Part shown: piece by piece, positions 1 through 11,777 of the stretch
Numbering within the stretch: the first letter of the stretch is position 1
Layout: each line of letters opens with the position of its first letter
NCBI GenBank assembly: GCA_025667525.1
Contig: CM046878.1
Coordinates: 517,088,274 to 517,152,273, forward strand
DNA from: Glebionis coronaria
Taxonomy: Eukaryota; Streptophyta; Magnoliopsida; Asterales; Asteraceae
DNA: 64,000 bases
Direction: 5' to 3'
Made by a program: the position numbers and the translations under genes
Notes under the pieces: model-generated
The model's input: only the letters and a program-made list of their open reading frames with translations
What the model was told of the DNA's origin: nothing
The model's database searches: none

Positions 1-3
1 ATC

Positions 4-372
4 ATGTCAATATTTTGTGAGGGAAAAGACAACATGGATTTTACTATCACTCCAAACCCCACCATAACTTATGAATACTCATCCAAAATACCAAATGAAA
101 TTTCCCTTGTTTACACCCGACGCCGTTTTAATCAAAAGCACGCTAAGATACCCAAATCCCGACCAATAAGACATACCGCTCGGAAATCTGTTAGACCTAT
201 TCCAACTAAACAACTTGCAACACGTACCAACACTCCTACAGTTAACCTTGATGATTATCAGATTGATTATGCGTCTCCGCCACTATCACCTTTGTCCGCA
301 TATTCATTATCAAAATATAACAATATGATTGTAGAAGCAGATCTTGCACTGAAAAGGAAAAGCTCCAACTGA
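4..372 (+). pseudogene. Pre-gag frame of element A, N-terminal part, with histone H3 tail-like blocks
   Basis: This is a 122-codon frame of unknown function. It is open to the window edge, so the ATG at base 4 may not be the true start. The product is basic in the middle, and residues 57-62 read HTARKS and residues 69-73 KQLAT (bases 172-222). Histone H3 has TARKS and KQLAT in the same order around Lys9 and Lys18, with seven residues between them; here there are six. No histone fold follows. One frameshift near 345-360 appears to separate this part from the next one, because the downstream frame reads back without a stop to that point (about base 350). I recognise no family for the whole protein. 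Confidence 0.6.
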
Positions 373-412
373 TGTCCCACCTTTTGGGACAGAGATTGGA
401 GAAGGTTCCACA

Positions 413-715
413 ATGGCTAATGCAACACCTTGGAAAGAAACAACCTTGTGCAAAACCCGTCTCAAAGGTCAAATTCATAGCATACTCAATGATATGGATG
501 GCTACTCAGCTGTCCGTCTTGAGGAGTTATCATCCTTTATGACCAAATGGAAAGTGGATGCATTGGAAGAAGATCCTTTTGAGGAATTATGTGAAGAGTT
601 TAGAAATGAATATCACTATAATGAAGTTCGTTATGAAGATACCCTGTATCAATTTGGGGTACTTGAAGGAAAAGTTAAAATGCTCGAGGAAAAATTGCAA
701 CAACTTCGTGGCTAA
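413..715 (+). pseudogene. Pre-gag frame of element A, C-terminal acidic coiled-coil-like part
   Basis: This 100-codon frame is rich in Glu, Leu and Lys. Its last 30 residues look like a short coiled coil. The ATG at 413 is probably internal, because the frame is open upstream to about 350 and would join the preceding frame after a single frameshift. The combined product would be about 238 residues and would end 200 bp before gag. Element C has a similar acidic, helical frame in the matching position (about 46175-46460), so the extra pre-gag product may be a lineage trait. The function is unknown. Confidence 0.5.
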
Positions 716-929
716 AATATTTACTATCTTTTCCAAAACCTTTATTAAGCTATGAGGTTTACCTCAGCTAGTTAATTTCAATTTTGTATGGTATTTCAAG
801 GTTTATGTGTGGAAGTATCTCAGTTTGATTAATAAGGGAATTTTATTTACCTTAATCAGTACAACATGACTATTTATCCATGCTATCATAGATTATACAT
901 AACTTTATTATTCATATATTTTATAGAAG

Positions 930-2101
930 ATGGCCCTAGTACACAAATCCACAACAAGAAGAGGCCCCACAGTTAATGGGAATACGCCCGTTAATTTAAC
1001 AATCAACAGAAATACTCCTGACATTAACAGCGGGTTAAACGCTGAAATGCTTGACCAACTCATTGCTACCCGAGTGGCAGAGGTACTTGCAGCTGCGGCA
1101 ACAACCAATGCAGCAAGTACCCAAGAGGAGACAATCACAGGCCTATTAATACCTATAGTAAAACCTGCACCTACAAAGAGTTCCGCACAGTAATGCAAGG
1201 AAACTTCCGTGGTACAGAAGGAGCTGTAGGTTTGACTAGATGGATTGAGAAGATTGAATCCTAGTATGGGATTAGTAATGTTGCTGAGAATGACAAGGTA
1301 AAATTTTCCTCTAGCACAGTGCTTGATGGTACGATCACTTGGTGGAACGTTTATGTTCGTTCTGTGACCATTGAAGTTGCTCATGCTCTTCCTTGGAGTG
1401 AGTTTAAATCAATGTTCATCGGAAAGTACTGTCCACGGGAGGAAGTGAAGAAAATGGAAATAGAACTATGGAACCTGAAGGTAAGAGGTACGAACCTCAC
1501 AGCCTATAATCAGCGTTTCCAAGAACTAGTTTTGTTGTGTCCTGAGATGGTATCTACAAACGAGGGCTTACTAGAGCGCTACATTGAAGGACTACCTTTG
1601 AGCATTAAAGGAAATGTGACATTGTCTTAGCCTACAGACTTGAACAAGTTATAGCCATGGCACAGGTGTTGATGAATCAGGTAACATGAGAACTAGGAGA
1701 AAGTTCTAGAGAAAAAAGGAAGTGGAATGGTAATCACACCAACCCGACCGGTAATGTAAATTACCAAAACCCCAATAAGCGCCAGGAAGTTGCTAGAGTA
1801 CTTAACAATGGTCAAGGTGGACCGAGGAATTATTTTGGTAGTACCATTGTGCGGAAAGTGCAATCGTCACCACAATGGGCCATGTCCTACGAGTTGTCAA
1901 AACTGCGGTAGATTCGGACATAAGGCTGGAGAATGTAGAGCGCCATCTCGCCTTACAAGCCAAAAAGGATCTGCAGCACAGTCAGGTGAAGTGACATGTT
2001 ATGGGTGTGGTGATACGGGACACTTTAGGAGCAATTGTCCGAAAGGAAACCAAGTGCGTAGTACTCAGATACGCAGCAACCAGGATAATAATGTGCGATA
2101 G
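930..2101 (+). pseudogene. gag: gag of element A (broken)
   Basis: The frame starts at ATG 930 and encodes a Ty3-type capsid region. The central part (1319-1630) has the typical retrotransposon-gag pattern W-x-x-F-K around a GKYCP-like block. Two CCHC zinc knuckles follow, at about 1895-1936 and 1998-2039, with all ligands present. A Cys/His cluster of the Tekay type lies just before them (about 1848-1893). The frame shifts before about 1175. There is an in-frame TAG at 1261-1263 that fits a mutated CAG, a stop at 1628, and further shifts before the knuckles. It is not translatable as it stands. Confidence 0.85.
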
Positions 2102-2214
2102 AATCAAGGGAATTCCAATGGGAAAAATCGAACATCAAGCAAAGGTGGAAATCTTGCACCTGGAAGAATCTACCACCTTGGTGCTGAGACAGCAGGAGAC
2201 GACAACAATGTTGT

Positions 2215-2700
2215 CACCGGTACGTTCTTAGTCAATAATAAGTATGCCTCGGTATTATTTGATTCTGGTACGGATAAAAGTTTTGTGTCGATTACATTCA
2301 GTGAACGTCTAAATACTACCCCTACCTCTCTAGATTCAGAGTATATTGTTGAGTTAGCTGACGGAAAGTCAATTACCACGAACACTATTTTTAAAGAGTG
2401 TATCATAAAATTTTAAAACCACCCATTCCACATTGACCTACTCCCTATCGAGTTAGGAAGTTTTGATGTAGTTATTGGGATGGATTGGATGTCGAAACAA
2501 CATGCCGAGATCGTCTGTCATGAGAAGTGCGTTCGTATTCGTTCTGGAGACGGTGTGCTGATCATACAAGGTGAAGGAAGCAATGCCCGAAATAGATCAA
2601 GAGTAAAAATCATCTCATGTATTCGAACTCAACGATACATTGAGAAAGGATGCCCAGTATTCTTGGTACAAGTGACTAGAAAGAAGAGGAAGAAACCCTA
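2215..2700 (+). pseudogene. Aspartic protease of element A pol (broken)
   Basis: The retropepsin active site reads LFDSGTDKSF at about 2256-2285; family members usually have DSGA at this place. About 70 codons later comes the second conserved block, VVIGMDW (about 2470-2490), typical of the flap and C-terminal half of Ty3 proteases. A TAA near 2414-2416 interrupts the frame between the two halves. A basic linker leads towards RT and ends in a stop at 2699-2701. The enzyme would release the Gag and Pol parts of the polyprotein. Confidence 0.8.
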
Positions 2701-2777
2701 GAGAAACGGATCGAAGATGTTCCAGTTGTTAGGGAGTTCCCGAAAGTATTTCCTGAAGACTTACCAAGACTACCCCG

Positions 2778-4372
2778 ATGCGGCAAGTTGAATTTCACAT
2801 TGAGCTAACACCCGGTGCTGCACCTGTTGCAAGAGCGCCATACCGGTTAGCACCTGCGGAGATGAAGGAATTAGCAGAGCAACTGAAGGAACTTTCTGAC
2901 AAAGAGTTCATACGACCAAGTTCCTCACCATGGGGAGCCCCGGTCCTATTTGTCAAGAAGAAGGATGGATCCTTTAGGATGTGTATCTATTATCGAGAAT
3001 TGAATAAGCTCACGGTAAAGAACTGTTATCCATTACCAAGAATTGACGATTTGTTTGACCGACTCCAAGGATCAAGTATCTATTCCAAGATCGATCTACA
3101 TTCAGGCAATCATCAATTAAGGGTAAGAGAGGAAGACATTCCTAAAACAGCCTTCAGAACTCGATATGGTTATTTCAAATTTCAAGTCATGCCATTTGGT
3201 TTAACAAACGCACCTGCGGTATTCATGGACCTCATGAACCGTGTGTGTAAACCATATTTAGATAAATTCGTAAGTGTTTTTATCGACGATATACTTATCT
3301 ACTCTCGTAGTAAGGAAGAGCACGAAGGACATATGAGAATCATTCTGGAGTTGCTGAGAAAGGAGGAGTTGTATGGAAAGTTTTCCAAGTGTGAATTCTG
3401 GATCAACACTGTGCAATTCCTTGGACATGTTGTTGATAGAAGTGGAATCCACGTAGATCCGGCGAAGATTGAGGCAGTTAAAAATTGGAGTACTCCTACA
3501 CACCATCGGAGATACGTCAATTTTTAGGTCTAACTGGCTATTATAGAAGATTCATCGAGGGATTTTATAAGATAGCTAAACCTATGACGGAACTTACTCA
3601 AAATAATAAGAAGTTTGAAAGGGGAAAAGACCAAGAAGCAACTTTCCAACTATTGAAGCAAAAGCTATGCAATGCACCTGATCTAGCATTACCCGAACGC
3701 AGTGACGACTTTGTGGTGTATTGTGATGCATCCATCCGAGGGTTAGGAGCTGTCCTAATGCAAAGAAAGAAGGTCATTGCTTATGCTTCCAGACAATTGA
3801 AAGTTCGCGAGAAGAACTATACCACTCATGACCTGGAATTGGGAGCAGTAGTATTTGCCCTTAAGATTTGGAGACATTATCTTTATGGGACAAAATGTGT
3901 GGTATTTACCGACCACAAAAGTTTACAACACATTTTGAACCAAAAGGAGCTTAACATGAGGAAGCGATGATGGATAGAATTACTAAGTTATTACGATTGT
4001 GAAATTCGTTATCACACGGGGAAGGCAAATTTTGTAGCTGATGCTTTGAGTAGGAAAAAAAGAATCAAGCCATTACGAGTAAGGTCCCTCGTTATGACTA
4101 ATGGTTTGGATCTTCCATCTCAAATCTATATGGCTCAACAAGAGGCAATGAAAGCTGAACACCTCGAAGCTGAAGATATTGGGGGATTGATAATGAAACT
4201 GGATGCTCGCGCTGATGGAATTTTATGTTTTGATGGAAGATGTTGGTTACCGCAATACGGTCAAGTTAGGTCTTTGGTTATGCATGAATCACACAAATCA
4301 AAGTACTCTATTCACCCCGGATCCGAAAAGATGTACCATGACATGAAGCTACTATATTGGTGGCCAACATGA
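2778..4372 (+). pseudogene. Reverse transcriptase and RNase H of element A pol (broken)
   Basis: The RT spans about 2900-3490, with the blocks MPFGLTNAP (about 3190-3216) and FIDDIL at the catalytic site (about 3278-3295). The usual CIDYRELN block reads CIYYRELN here, and DLHSGYHQ reads DLHSGNHQ. A one-base shift near 3500 breaks the frame. RNase H follows (about 3690-4050) with the YCDAS block and the end block ADALSR. It is interrupted by TGA at 3968-3970, which fits a decayed CGA codon. The integrase zinc-finger half (about 4220-4372) ends in a shift at the WWP block. The frame is clearly inactive. Confidence 0.9.
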
Positions 4373-5562
4373 AAGCTGACATTGCAACATATGTTGGTAA
4401 ATGTTTGACTTGCGCCAAGGTTATGGTTGAACATATGAAACCATCCGGTTTACTAGTTCAACCAGAGCTACTTGAATGGAAGTGGGAACGGATAACTATG
4501 GACTTCATCACCAAGCTACCCAAGACCTCCAAAGGATACGATACGATTTGGGTTATAGTCGACCGACTTACCAAATCAGCACATTTCTTGCCAATCAAGG
4601 AAACTGACAAGATGGAAACTTTAACAAGACTGTATTTGAAGGAAATAGTCTTGAAACATGGTGTGCCAGTATCAATCATTACTGACCGCGACAGTCATTT
4701 TACCTCAAGATTTTGGCAATCCCTGCAAAAAGCTTTAGGTACGCAACTAGATATGAGTACAGCATATCATCCGCAGATTGACGGCCAGAGTGAAAGAACA
4801 ATACAAACTTTGGAAGACATGTTAAGAGCCTGTGTGATTGACTTTGGAAAAGGATGGGATAAATACATGCCTTTGGTAGAATTCTCATACAGTAATAGTT
4901 ACCACACAAGCATCAAAGTTTCACCTTTCGAAGCACTTTATGGGAGAAAGTGTCGTTCATCTGTTTGTTGGGCGGAAGTGGGAGATGCTCAACTTACCGG
5001 ACCCGAGATTATTCATGAGACCACGGGGAAAATTTTCAAGATTAGGAATTGCATACAAGCTGCATGCGGCCGACAAAAGAGCTATGCTGACAAGAGAATG
5101 AGACCACTTGAGTTTCAAGTTAGTGATATGGTTATGCTAAAGGTTGCACCTTGGAAAGGTGTAATCCGTTTTGGAAAAAGAGGAAAGTTAAACCCCCGCT
5201 ATATTGGACCCTCTAAGATCATAGAAAGGATTGGTCTAGTAGCGTATCGTTTGGAGTTACCTCAAGAGCTAAGCAAAGTGCATAATGTGTTCCACATTTG
5301 CAACTTGAAGAGATGCTTAGCTGATGAATCCCTCGTCATTCCATTGGAGGAATTAGAACTCGATGATCAACTTAATTCCATAGAAGAACCCGTTGAAATT
5401 GTTGATCGGAAAGTTAAACAATTAAGGCAAAGCCGTATACCTATCATTAAAGTCTGTTGGAACGCACGTAGAGGGCCCGAGTTTACTTGGGAACGAGAGG
5501 ATCAATTCAACAATAAATACCCGCATTTATTCTCGACTTCACCAGCACCAAAAACGTCTTGA
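4357..5562 (+). CDS. Integrase with chromodomain-like C-terminus, element A
   Basis: This open stretch of 401 codons has no internal stop. It contains the second half of the HHCC zinc finger, the DDE catalytic core (D in MDFITKLP, D in ITDRDSHF, E in GQSERTIQ), a GPF/Y-like region (around [10 protein letters not shown]) and a C-terminal chromodomain (about 5390-5540, with a conserved WE before the end). The domain would direct integration to chromatin. The frame opens at a TTG and is really the tail of a pol polyprotein whose upstream part is shifted. It is therefore a preserved fragment, not an independent gene. Confidence 0.85.
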   Translation: MVANMKADIATYVGKCLTCAKVMVEHMKPSGLLVQPELLEWKWERITMDFITKLPKTSKGYDTIWVIVDRLTKSAHFLPIKETDKMETLTRLYLKEIVLKHGVPVSIITDRDSHFTSRFWQSLQKALGTQLDMSTAYHPQIDGQSERTIQTLEDMLRACVIDFGKGWDKYMPLVEFSYSNSYHTSIKVSPFEALYGRKCRSSVCWAEVGDAQLTGPEIIHETTGKIFKIRNCIQAACGRQKSYADKRMRPLEFQVSDMVMLKVAPWKGVIRFGKRGKLNPRYIGPSKIIERIGLVAYRLELPQELSKVHNVFHICNLKRCLADESLVIPLEELELDDQLNSIEEPVEIVDRKVKQLRQSRIPIIKVCWNARRGPEFTWEREDQFNNKYPHLFSTSPAPKTS

Positions 5563-6541
5563 TTTCGGGACGAAATCCTTCTAACCTGGGGTGAATGTGA
5601 CAAACCAGAAAAATAGGTTCATTTTTTCCTTTTAGTCATTAAAAAATTATCACACGTTATAAAAATCACCGTTAAACTACAACAAGAGGCTATCTCATAT
5701 ATAACATGTGTGTTATTCAAATAAATTGCAACAAGTTATTTAGAGTTTATGAGTCATATAAATGTCAAATATTATTTATTTTAATTGTTAACGTAAAAAT
5801 TATTTATTTTAATAGTTAACGCAAATTATCGAAAGCACCGTTAATTATTAATAGAAAATTATACAAACGTTTTCAAATAACGATTTCTTAAAAACAATAT
5901 ATGAAGGACTATAAAAAGCCTATGTAACATATATTTTTCATATTTAATTTATTTTCAAAGTTTCAGATAATTTACCGAGGTAATCGTATTTTATTTATTA
6001 TTTAATTATAAATTGTCGTTTTTATGCCAAAATGATCACGAAATAAGTTAATTTTATCAAATAAAAACTAATAAAATTAATTTGTAAACTTCATAAATAA
6101 TTATATGGGTTTAGTTAAATTATTAAATAAACAGAAATAAGCCTGTAATTAATTTTTAAAATCCCATAACCCAAATTAAACCTAACTAAAAGCACCTAAG
6201 CCCAAATTAAGGCGCTGATGACCCAAGTTTAGTAAAATTTGGTGGTATAAGCCCCTAAGAACACAAATGCTGACTATTTGCCTAGCTAAATTTTAGGAAA
6301 TCAATTTTACTCCAGTTACAACTTATCTACTTTCCAAAATAATGCATGTATCCTTCCCGACACTAATAATTAGACCCATCCCTCATTAAAACTCAGCAAC
6401 GAACCATATGAGATACATCCTATCCCTAAAAATCCTCTACAACCTACTGTTCTCCAATCTCTTGTTATAGTTCTTGATTTCCAGCCAATCTTCATGATTT
6501 CCATCCATGATTGATTCATTGGTGATAAGTATTCAAGAGTA

Positions 6542-6552
6542 GTATAAATATG
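6542..6552 (+). promoter_or_regulatory. TATA box of the element A LTR
   Basis: AGTATAAATATG stands about 950 bp into the LTR. It is followed by A/C-rich sequence suitable for a transcription start some 30 bp downstream. This is a likely U3/R boundary signal; no other TATA in the LTR sits in as good a context. Confidence 0.5.
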
Positions 6553-8189
6553 CAGCACCTAAGATGTCTTGAATCACCAAATCATCATAAACAAATCAAT
6601 TAAATCCTTTCCTTTGTCTTTGTTTGCTGCTGTCAAACGCCACCATCACACCACCATTGCCACCACCACAAGAGAATTTAAGGACTCCTAAGCCTCCACC
6701 AAGGACCCTTGGTCTCTTCCCTATAATCTCAGCAAGTGTGAAGAACCATAGACGAAACTCTAGCCAAAATCGATATAGGGTTTTCTAAGAAACCCTAATT
6801 TTGATTTTCGATCCTGGTTGCTGCTGGTGTTCTTGTTACTTAGAAACATTATTTACATCACCTCTGTTCTTCCAAGTAGTCCTAGGACAAATATTTAAGT
6901 CCTCCAAGTGTTCGTGCACGGGTTGTGCAAGCAAAAACCTAGCCGAGCTCTTTTTAGGGCTTTCTAGGTCCGGTTTTGCTCAAACCACCAATCACTTCGT
7001 AAGATCTGATTTACCTAGTACAAGTAACTTTTATTAAATTTTAAACCCTTACCTAGTAATGCCTAATGTTGAAAAATAACACGTAATTGGCTAAATGATT
7101 AAAACGAGCCCTAACGGGACGTACGGGTGAAAATCATGCCCTAGTTTTGCTTAATTTGATTTTGAACTGAATTTTCGTGTTTAATACTATTAAAACGATG
7201 TTAGTAATTATTTTATGTCATTTAAATTCAGTAGGTAATTTTATTTGATCAAGTGATAAATGTAGCCGAAACTCTCATTGCTAAACTAGCTTAAAAATGC
7301 CAAAACCTTTATTAAAAACCCATCATTCAATGTTGGTCACGAAATTTTTACTCTAAATATTCATATTTCATTTTTTATAAGTTTCCTAGTGCTTTTTGAA
7401 ACAAGTAAAAAGACCTAAAAATGAATTAGTTATCACACTTTCAGTTTTATGATTTTATGTGAAAAATTTTAAAATCGCATGCATATAAAATGGTAAACTT
7501 TTGAACACTTACAATTTCACTAATATTAATTGTTTAATGAAATTTTAATATCATAATATAAATCAACCTCTGCAAAGATAATCATGGTAGAAGGATTAAA
7601 AACGAGTTAATAATTAATAAACGACTACTACACGTAAAAACTGACGTTTTAAAAAAAAGAATCTAATTATATTTTATAACTCATGAAATTATTAAATAAA
7701 ATTTAATTCTAAACTTATAAATTTTATATTTCATATTAATTTAGTAAATAATTACATGCTTTTATAATACTTAAAATGATTAAGAAATGAATACGAAAGA
7801 TGAAACCGTAAAACCTGAATTTTTACTTATTAAGAACTATGTAAAATTTAATTGATAATTTGTTAGCAAAATATAACGAATTAATTTTTTTTACTTGAAT
7901 TTATATCAACCTATCAAATATTTTATATAAACACGAAAATATAAAATGATAATAATTGATGAAACCCTAGTTAAAAAGATAAAACCCGACTCTAAATAAT
8001 TAAATTAATTAATAGCCAAAAACGTTTTATCAAACTTTAGTCGTTATTGTTCCAACCTAAAGCACCAACTAAGAAAGGGTTTATACATGTACATTTATAT
8101 ATTACACATGTTTTAAATGAATATTATTGTTATTAGATTACCGGTACAAATTCTACTTTGTCCCGCGACACTTTACTATCAACAAGGTG

Positions 8190-8317
8190 AGTTCTCTAGC
8201 CCCTATCTTAAATTATTTTATCAAACAGTTAGTTTTCTAGCCCCTTTATCTGAAATTATTTTATCAAACATTGAGTTACTATCCCCTCTATCTTTTAAAC
8301 TATTCTATCATCTTTTG
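8190..8317 (+). repeat. Three-copy tandem repeat in the element A LTR
   Basis: Units begin at 8190, 8231 and 8274 (41-43 bp). Each starts AGTT followed by CTAGCCCC or CTATCCCC, and continues with an AT-rich TTATCAAACA-type end. Identity falls in the third unit. It looks like an old local duplication within the LTR. Confidence 0.6.
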
Positions 8318-9062
8318 GGGTGAGAACATTGCTTGATTTATAACGCGTGAACACAAGTGAACTATTCTTTACTAGTTGATATGTCCCGAAACAACCCAGA
8401 TAAGAATTACCCACTAATCATGAACCGTTGGTCACCTAGCTGAGTTACAGTGAAGTGAGCGCGAATGTTATGGATAGATATATCGGAGTTGACACTCTTA
8501 TTTACATTAAATCAGTCCGTTCAAGTAAATACAGTTTCATTTGAAGACAATGGGTGACTTGGGTTAGTCACCTTTACCAGCACACAGGAAGTCAGTTAGA
8601 CTCGTTAACGCATCGGTGTCATGAGCTTATATAGTAGTAAAGATAAACTATGTGACTTGTATGTTTTATATTGTCACAGGTGAATACGAATCTTGTGGTT
8701 CATTGAATTGATTTTTATTGTTTTCTTAAACTCAAACCTAGGAACTTACCAACTTTATGTTGACACTTTAGCAATGTTTTTATCAGGTAGTCAGAATAAA
8801 GGAGAAAACTGAAGTCTCATGCATTGAAGTCTTTTCAAGTCTAAACTCAGATCATTTGTACTGTTTTATAAACTTTGTTTGATCGTTTGTAACCAGTTTC
8901 ATGCTTCTGCAATTTGTTAAAACACTTTATTTTAATTAATGGAAATGATCTATTTTTGAACGTCTCATATAGAGGTCGTTCTTTATCTCCTTGTGTTGTG
9001 ATAATCATGAAGTCACCAACCCCCAAAGCTATGCTACTCTGATCCATTTTGGGGGTGTGATA

Positions 9063-10128
9063 GTATGCAAATGTGTATAAATTATCGCGAGTTGAATAAA
9101 GTTACGGTGGAATTTTTTTACTCATTACCAAGAATTTATGATCTCTTCGATAAGCTTCAAGATGCTAGATGGTAATAAAAAATCGAACTTTGGTCGGGCT
9201 AGCACCAATTGAAGGTACGTGAGGAAGACATCCCGAAGATGACATTTAGGACTCGTTACTATCATTATGAGTTAGTTCTTATGCCTTTTGGTTTTACCAA
9301 TGCACCATCAATTTTTATGGACCTCATAAATCGGTTTGTAGACCCATGTTAGATAGATTCGTCAGTGTATTCATTGACGACATCCTTATCTATTCCAAAA
9401 GCAAGGAGGAGCATGGGGGTCATTTGCGCGAAATTCTTGAAACTCTTAGGAAAGAAAGATTGTATACCAAATTCTCAAAATGTGAATTTTGGTTACAAGA
9501 GGTTTAATTTCTCGGTCATGTCATAAATTCGGAAGGTCTAAAGGTTGATTCGTCTAAGATTGACACCGCGATGAAGTGGAAAGCTCCAAAGAGTGTTGGC
9601 GAAATTCGAAGTTTTCTTGAACTCGTAGGTTATTATCGTAGGTTCATTCAAGACTTTTCCAAGATTGCGTCTTCATTGACTAAACTCAAAAAGAAGAATG
9701 CTTCTTTTGTGTGGAGTAAAGAGCAAGATGATGCTTTTTGTACTTTACGCAAGAAATTATGTGAAGCACCAATTCTAGTTTTACCATACGGAACCGAAGA
9801 CATGGTGGTTTATAGTAACGCGTCTTATCCTTGTTTAGGGTGTGTCCTTATGCAAAGAGGTAAAGTGATTGCTTATGCCTCAAGACAATTAAAAAAGCAT
9901 GAGGAGAATTACCCGACTCATGATCTTGAATGCACAGCAATGGTTTTTGCTTTAAAAATATGGAGGCATTATATATATGGTGTGAAGTTCATAATTTACA
10001 CCAACCATAAAAGCCTACAATACTTCTTAGAAAAAAAATATTTGAATATGAGGCAACGAGGTGGTTGGATTTGTTGAAAGATTATGATTTTGAATTCGCT
10101 ATCATTCGGGTAAGGAGAATGTAGTAGT
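9063..10128 (+). pseudogene. Element B: Ty3 RT and RNase H fragment
   Basis: The first codons read an RT block ([10 protein letters not shown] at about 9068-9097), so element A interrupts it exactly in RT. The RT part (to about 9550) has many stops. The connection and RNase H part (9571-10077) is open for 168 codons, with VGYYRRFI, an altered YSNAS instead of YCDAS, and the ASRQL and FALKIWRHY blocks. The sequence stops at 10128, where the Tat element begins, and resumes at 20506. It is a second Ty3 element, related to A but clearly distinct at the codon level. Confidence 0.85.
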
Positions 10129-10535
10129 TGTTGATACAAAATTTGGATGATCCTTGCTTAATCCGAATTAGGTTAATTCGGATAGGTTGGGCTCCGACTC
10201 TTGCACCAAGTGAATGTCTTGCTGAGATCCTGCACACTAAAACAACACGTGTTAAGCTTACCGTGGGAACGTATCCCACGATTAGACTCCAGCGTGAGAG
10301 TAAGTAATCAATTTAGGGTTATGAATCGGTTGTAGGTTGAGAATATGAAGAATGTGATTCTGTCTAACCCTGTACCGGCCGTGCCGGGCCGTGGGCTGCA
10401 CACACCTATGCGGCCACTGTTCATTCGAAGCCCATAAGCTTAAATGACATTTAATCTAACCCATTAGTGATGGGCCGGATGCGGGTAGTACCAGTGGGCC
10501 GGTTCCATGACCCGGTTGGGTATTATACGTCATCA
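10129..10535 (-). repeat. 3' LTR of the Tat element
   Basis: The copy starts TGTTGATAC and ends CATCA on the plus strand. Next to it (10536-10547) is TGTCCCCCAAGT, which on the minus strand is a polypurine tract (ACTTGGGGGACA) for plus-strand priming. The orientation agrees with the minus-strand pol genes. Confidence 0.92.
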
Positions 10536-11680
10536 TGTCCCCCAAGTCTAGTTGTTACAGCCGTTACACCCCTAATACCGCCTTTGCAAATAAAGCCACA
10601 CCACAAGTCTCTCAACCGGGACAATATTAATGTGTGCATTAATTTTAGTCATCGTTCGCAGGTTTGACTACAAAAGTGCACCACATGGGCCCACCCTCGA
10701 GCTACACAACACTATGTAAGAGGTGACCCGTGGGTCCCTCTGACATATCAGTTGTGTCAGAAACCGCATATGTTAGATGGGCGTAGTGGATTACACGTGG
10801 TAATCATCCAGGGCACCTCGTAAATCGAGGCAACCCTGTAAAAGGCTTGCGTGTGTGACTGTGTACACACACATTTAAAAACTTCTTCCACCATTGTTAC
10901 ACTTGCCTTCACTCCTTCATTCCTTCTCCTTATTTTCCACAGAAATCCACCGTACTAGGTTATATCACCGCGCCTTTCTACTCATAGTTATAAATCATGG
11001 TGAAAGACAACCTAACCATCACGACTGTACTCAACGTGATGGCCCCAAGGAATTTCTTTCCGATCATTATATTCTCGAAAGCGTACATCCCACCTATCCA
11101 GGTGATGGTGAAGCTATTACGGATGCTCCTGCTGGGAAAATAGGCGTATATACGTGTCTATTTGACTTGGCAAACTACCGTATTCCTCTCTCTAAGTTCC
11201 TTGCAGATATCCTTACATATTATGATTTTCATCTATCCCAACTCCAGTGTATAGGAGCATGTAAGGTTAACCAGTTTGAGATCGCATGTCACGCTTGTGA
11301 GGTAACCCCCACCGTTAGTTTATTTAGGGTTTTTTACGTCCCTCAAATGGTAAATGGGTGGTTGTCATTTAAAAAACGATCAGCGTCCGCCCCCATGTGT
11401 TATAGGAAATCTCTAGACTCCCTCAAGAAGTGGTATGACCATTACTTCTTTGTAGACGCTAAAGTGTTCCCCACAACTTTTGTTCTCAAAACCAGGGTGT
11501 GACATGATTATCCACCTCCAACCAGCGAATATAGCAGCCGGGATGTTAGAACGTTAGACACCCACCGCACTGATTTTCATAAGGATCTACCAGAGCATGT
11601 TTTATGCTTAGTAGGGATTAGCCGTAACTACTTTGGTAAGGAGGACAGATATCCGTGCTTTCTGACTGAGCGTAGACAGG

Positions 11681-11777
11681 GTGGGTGTTTCCTCATATAT
11701 ACATAGATGTATGTTCATATAAATGTTATAATCATGCTTTCAATCATACTAACGTACATGTATGTATATGTCCGTAG
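11681..11777 (+). other. Intron 1 of the antisense gene
   Basis: The 5' site is CAGG|GTGGGT and the 3' site is TCCGTAG|AG. Removing the 97 bp joins a one-base codon remainder to two bases and keeps the reading frame through a family-typical sequence, so the splice is credible. Confidence 0.6.

Larger units (their letters stand above)
1..9062 (+). mobile_element. Element A: Ty3 chromovirus (Tekay-like), 5' end outside window
   Basis: The order is pre-gag frame, gag with two zinc knuckles, protease, RT, RNase H, integrase with a chromodomain-like tail, polypurine stretch, then a long LTR. This is the order of plant Ty3 chromoviruses; the long LTR and integrase tail suggest the Tekay clade. The 5' LTR and primer site lie before base 1. 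Gag and pol carry several frameshifts and stops, so this copy is dead. The right end (about 9062, ending in a GGGGGTGTGATA-type terminus) directly abuts RT codons of element B, so A inserted into B. The target duplication cannot be checked because the left flank is missing. Confidence 0.9.
5596..9062 (+). repeat. 3' LTR of element A (about 3.47 kb)
   Basis: It begins after the integrase stop and a purine-rich GGGGTGAA stretch, with TGTGACAAACC, and ends in GGGGGTGTGATA just where foreign RT codons begin. A length near 3.5 kb is usual for Tekay-type elements. Apart from a promoter-like site and a short tandem repeat it contains no credible gene; the open frames in it are short and unrelated to known families. 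The exact last base is uncertain by 1-2 bp because only one LTR copy is visible. Confidence 0.75.

Noticed and set aside
6801..7037. 78-codon frame with many Cys in the element A LTR
   Set aside because: It is short, inside an LTR downstream of the TATA box, and unlike any family I know.
8190..8317. CRISPR-like array
   Set aside because: Three diverged units without unique spacers in a plant LTR are a simple tandem repeat.
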